From Sediminitomix flava (GTDB lineage: Bacteria > Bacteroidota > Bacteroidia > Cytophagales > Flammeovirgaceae), in NCBI RefSeq assembly GCF_003149185.1, contig NZ_QGDO01000001.1, positions 1,302,001-1,366,000 on the forward strand: a stretch of 64,000 nucleotides of DNA, written 5' to 3'. Made by a program: the position numbers and the translations under genes. Positions 64,000-64,000 of this stretch are shown piece by piece. The notes beneath the pieces were generated by a model that saw only the letters and a list, made by a program, of their open reading frames with translations, ran no database searches and was not told where the DNA came from. Numbering within the stretch: the stretch's first letter is position 1; each line of letters starts with the position of its first letter.

Positions 64000-64000
64000 C

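Overview
The window looks like chromosome from a low-GC, free-living, probably marine Bacteroidota of the Cytophagales (Flammeovirga-like; an inference). The grounds are SusC/SusD proteins, type IX secretion (T9SS) C-terminal sorting domains, many Cys-anchored lipoproteins, start sites without clear Shine-Dalgarno sequences, and promoters of the TTG-N18/19-TAnnTTTG type. Almost all genes run on the minus strand. No rRNA, tRNA, CRISPR array or complete insertion sequence was found.

Layout. 1-1905: N-terminal part of a pyruvate:ferredoxin oxidoreductase. 2.7-19.2 kb: two tandem cassettes. Each has, in transcription order, a conserved promoter array, an uncalled 44/45-codon helical protein, a ~2,520-residue secreted subtilisin-like peptidase with a T9SS sorting domain, and a structured 3' UTR with a terminator. 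19.5-27.7 kb: a TPR/LuxR-type membrane regulator, a small lipoprotein, an OprB-like porin, an amidohydrolase, an AI-2E family permease, an acyltransferase and a SPOR-like protein. 27.9-34.7 kb: penicillin-binding protein 2, a Bat-type group (DUF58, BatD-like, VWA), a DUF4296 lipoprotein and an rRNA m5C methyltransferase, then an orphan IS30-type HTH protein at 34.9 kb. 35.8-52.9 kb: a SusCD operon with a third giant T9SS subtilase and two lipoproteins, preceded by a 37-codon membrane protein and a membrane-bound AraC-type regulator. 53.4-55.2 kb: radA and a small Cys-motif membrane protein. 55.3-62.8 kb: two tandem 1,220-residue proteins combining a PorE-like periplasmic sensor (TPR, propeller, carboxypeptidase-regulatory fold) with a membrane helix and a cytoplasmic SpoIIE phosphatase. 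63.0-64.0 kb: an arginyl-tRNA-protein transferase-like gene running off the right edge.

How it fits together (inference). The dominant theme is extracellular proteolysis and peptide uptake. Three giant subtilases are exported through T9SS, and one is encoded in the same operon as a RagAB-like SusC/SusD importer. The start-proximal motif AACCAATtCAA precedes both tandem peptidases, susC and the last lipoprotein of the SusCD operon, suggesting common post-transcriptional or promoter-proximal control. The best candidates for something undescribed are the paired micro-protein/giant-subtilase cassettes and the PorE-like/SpoIIE receptor phosphatases.
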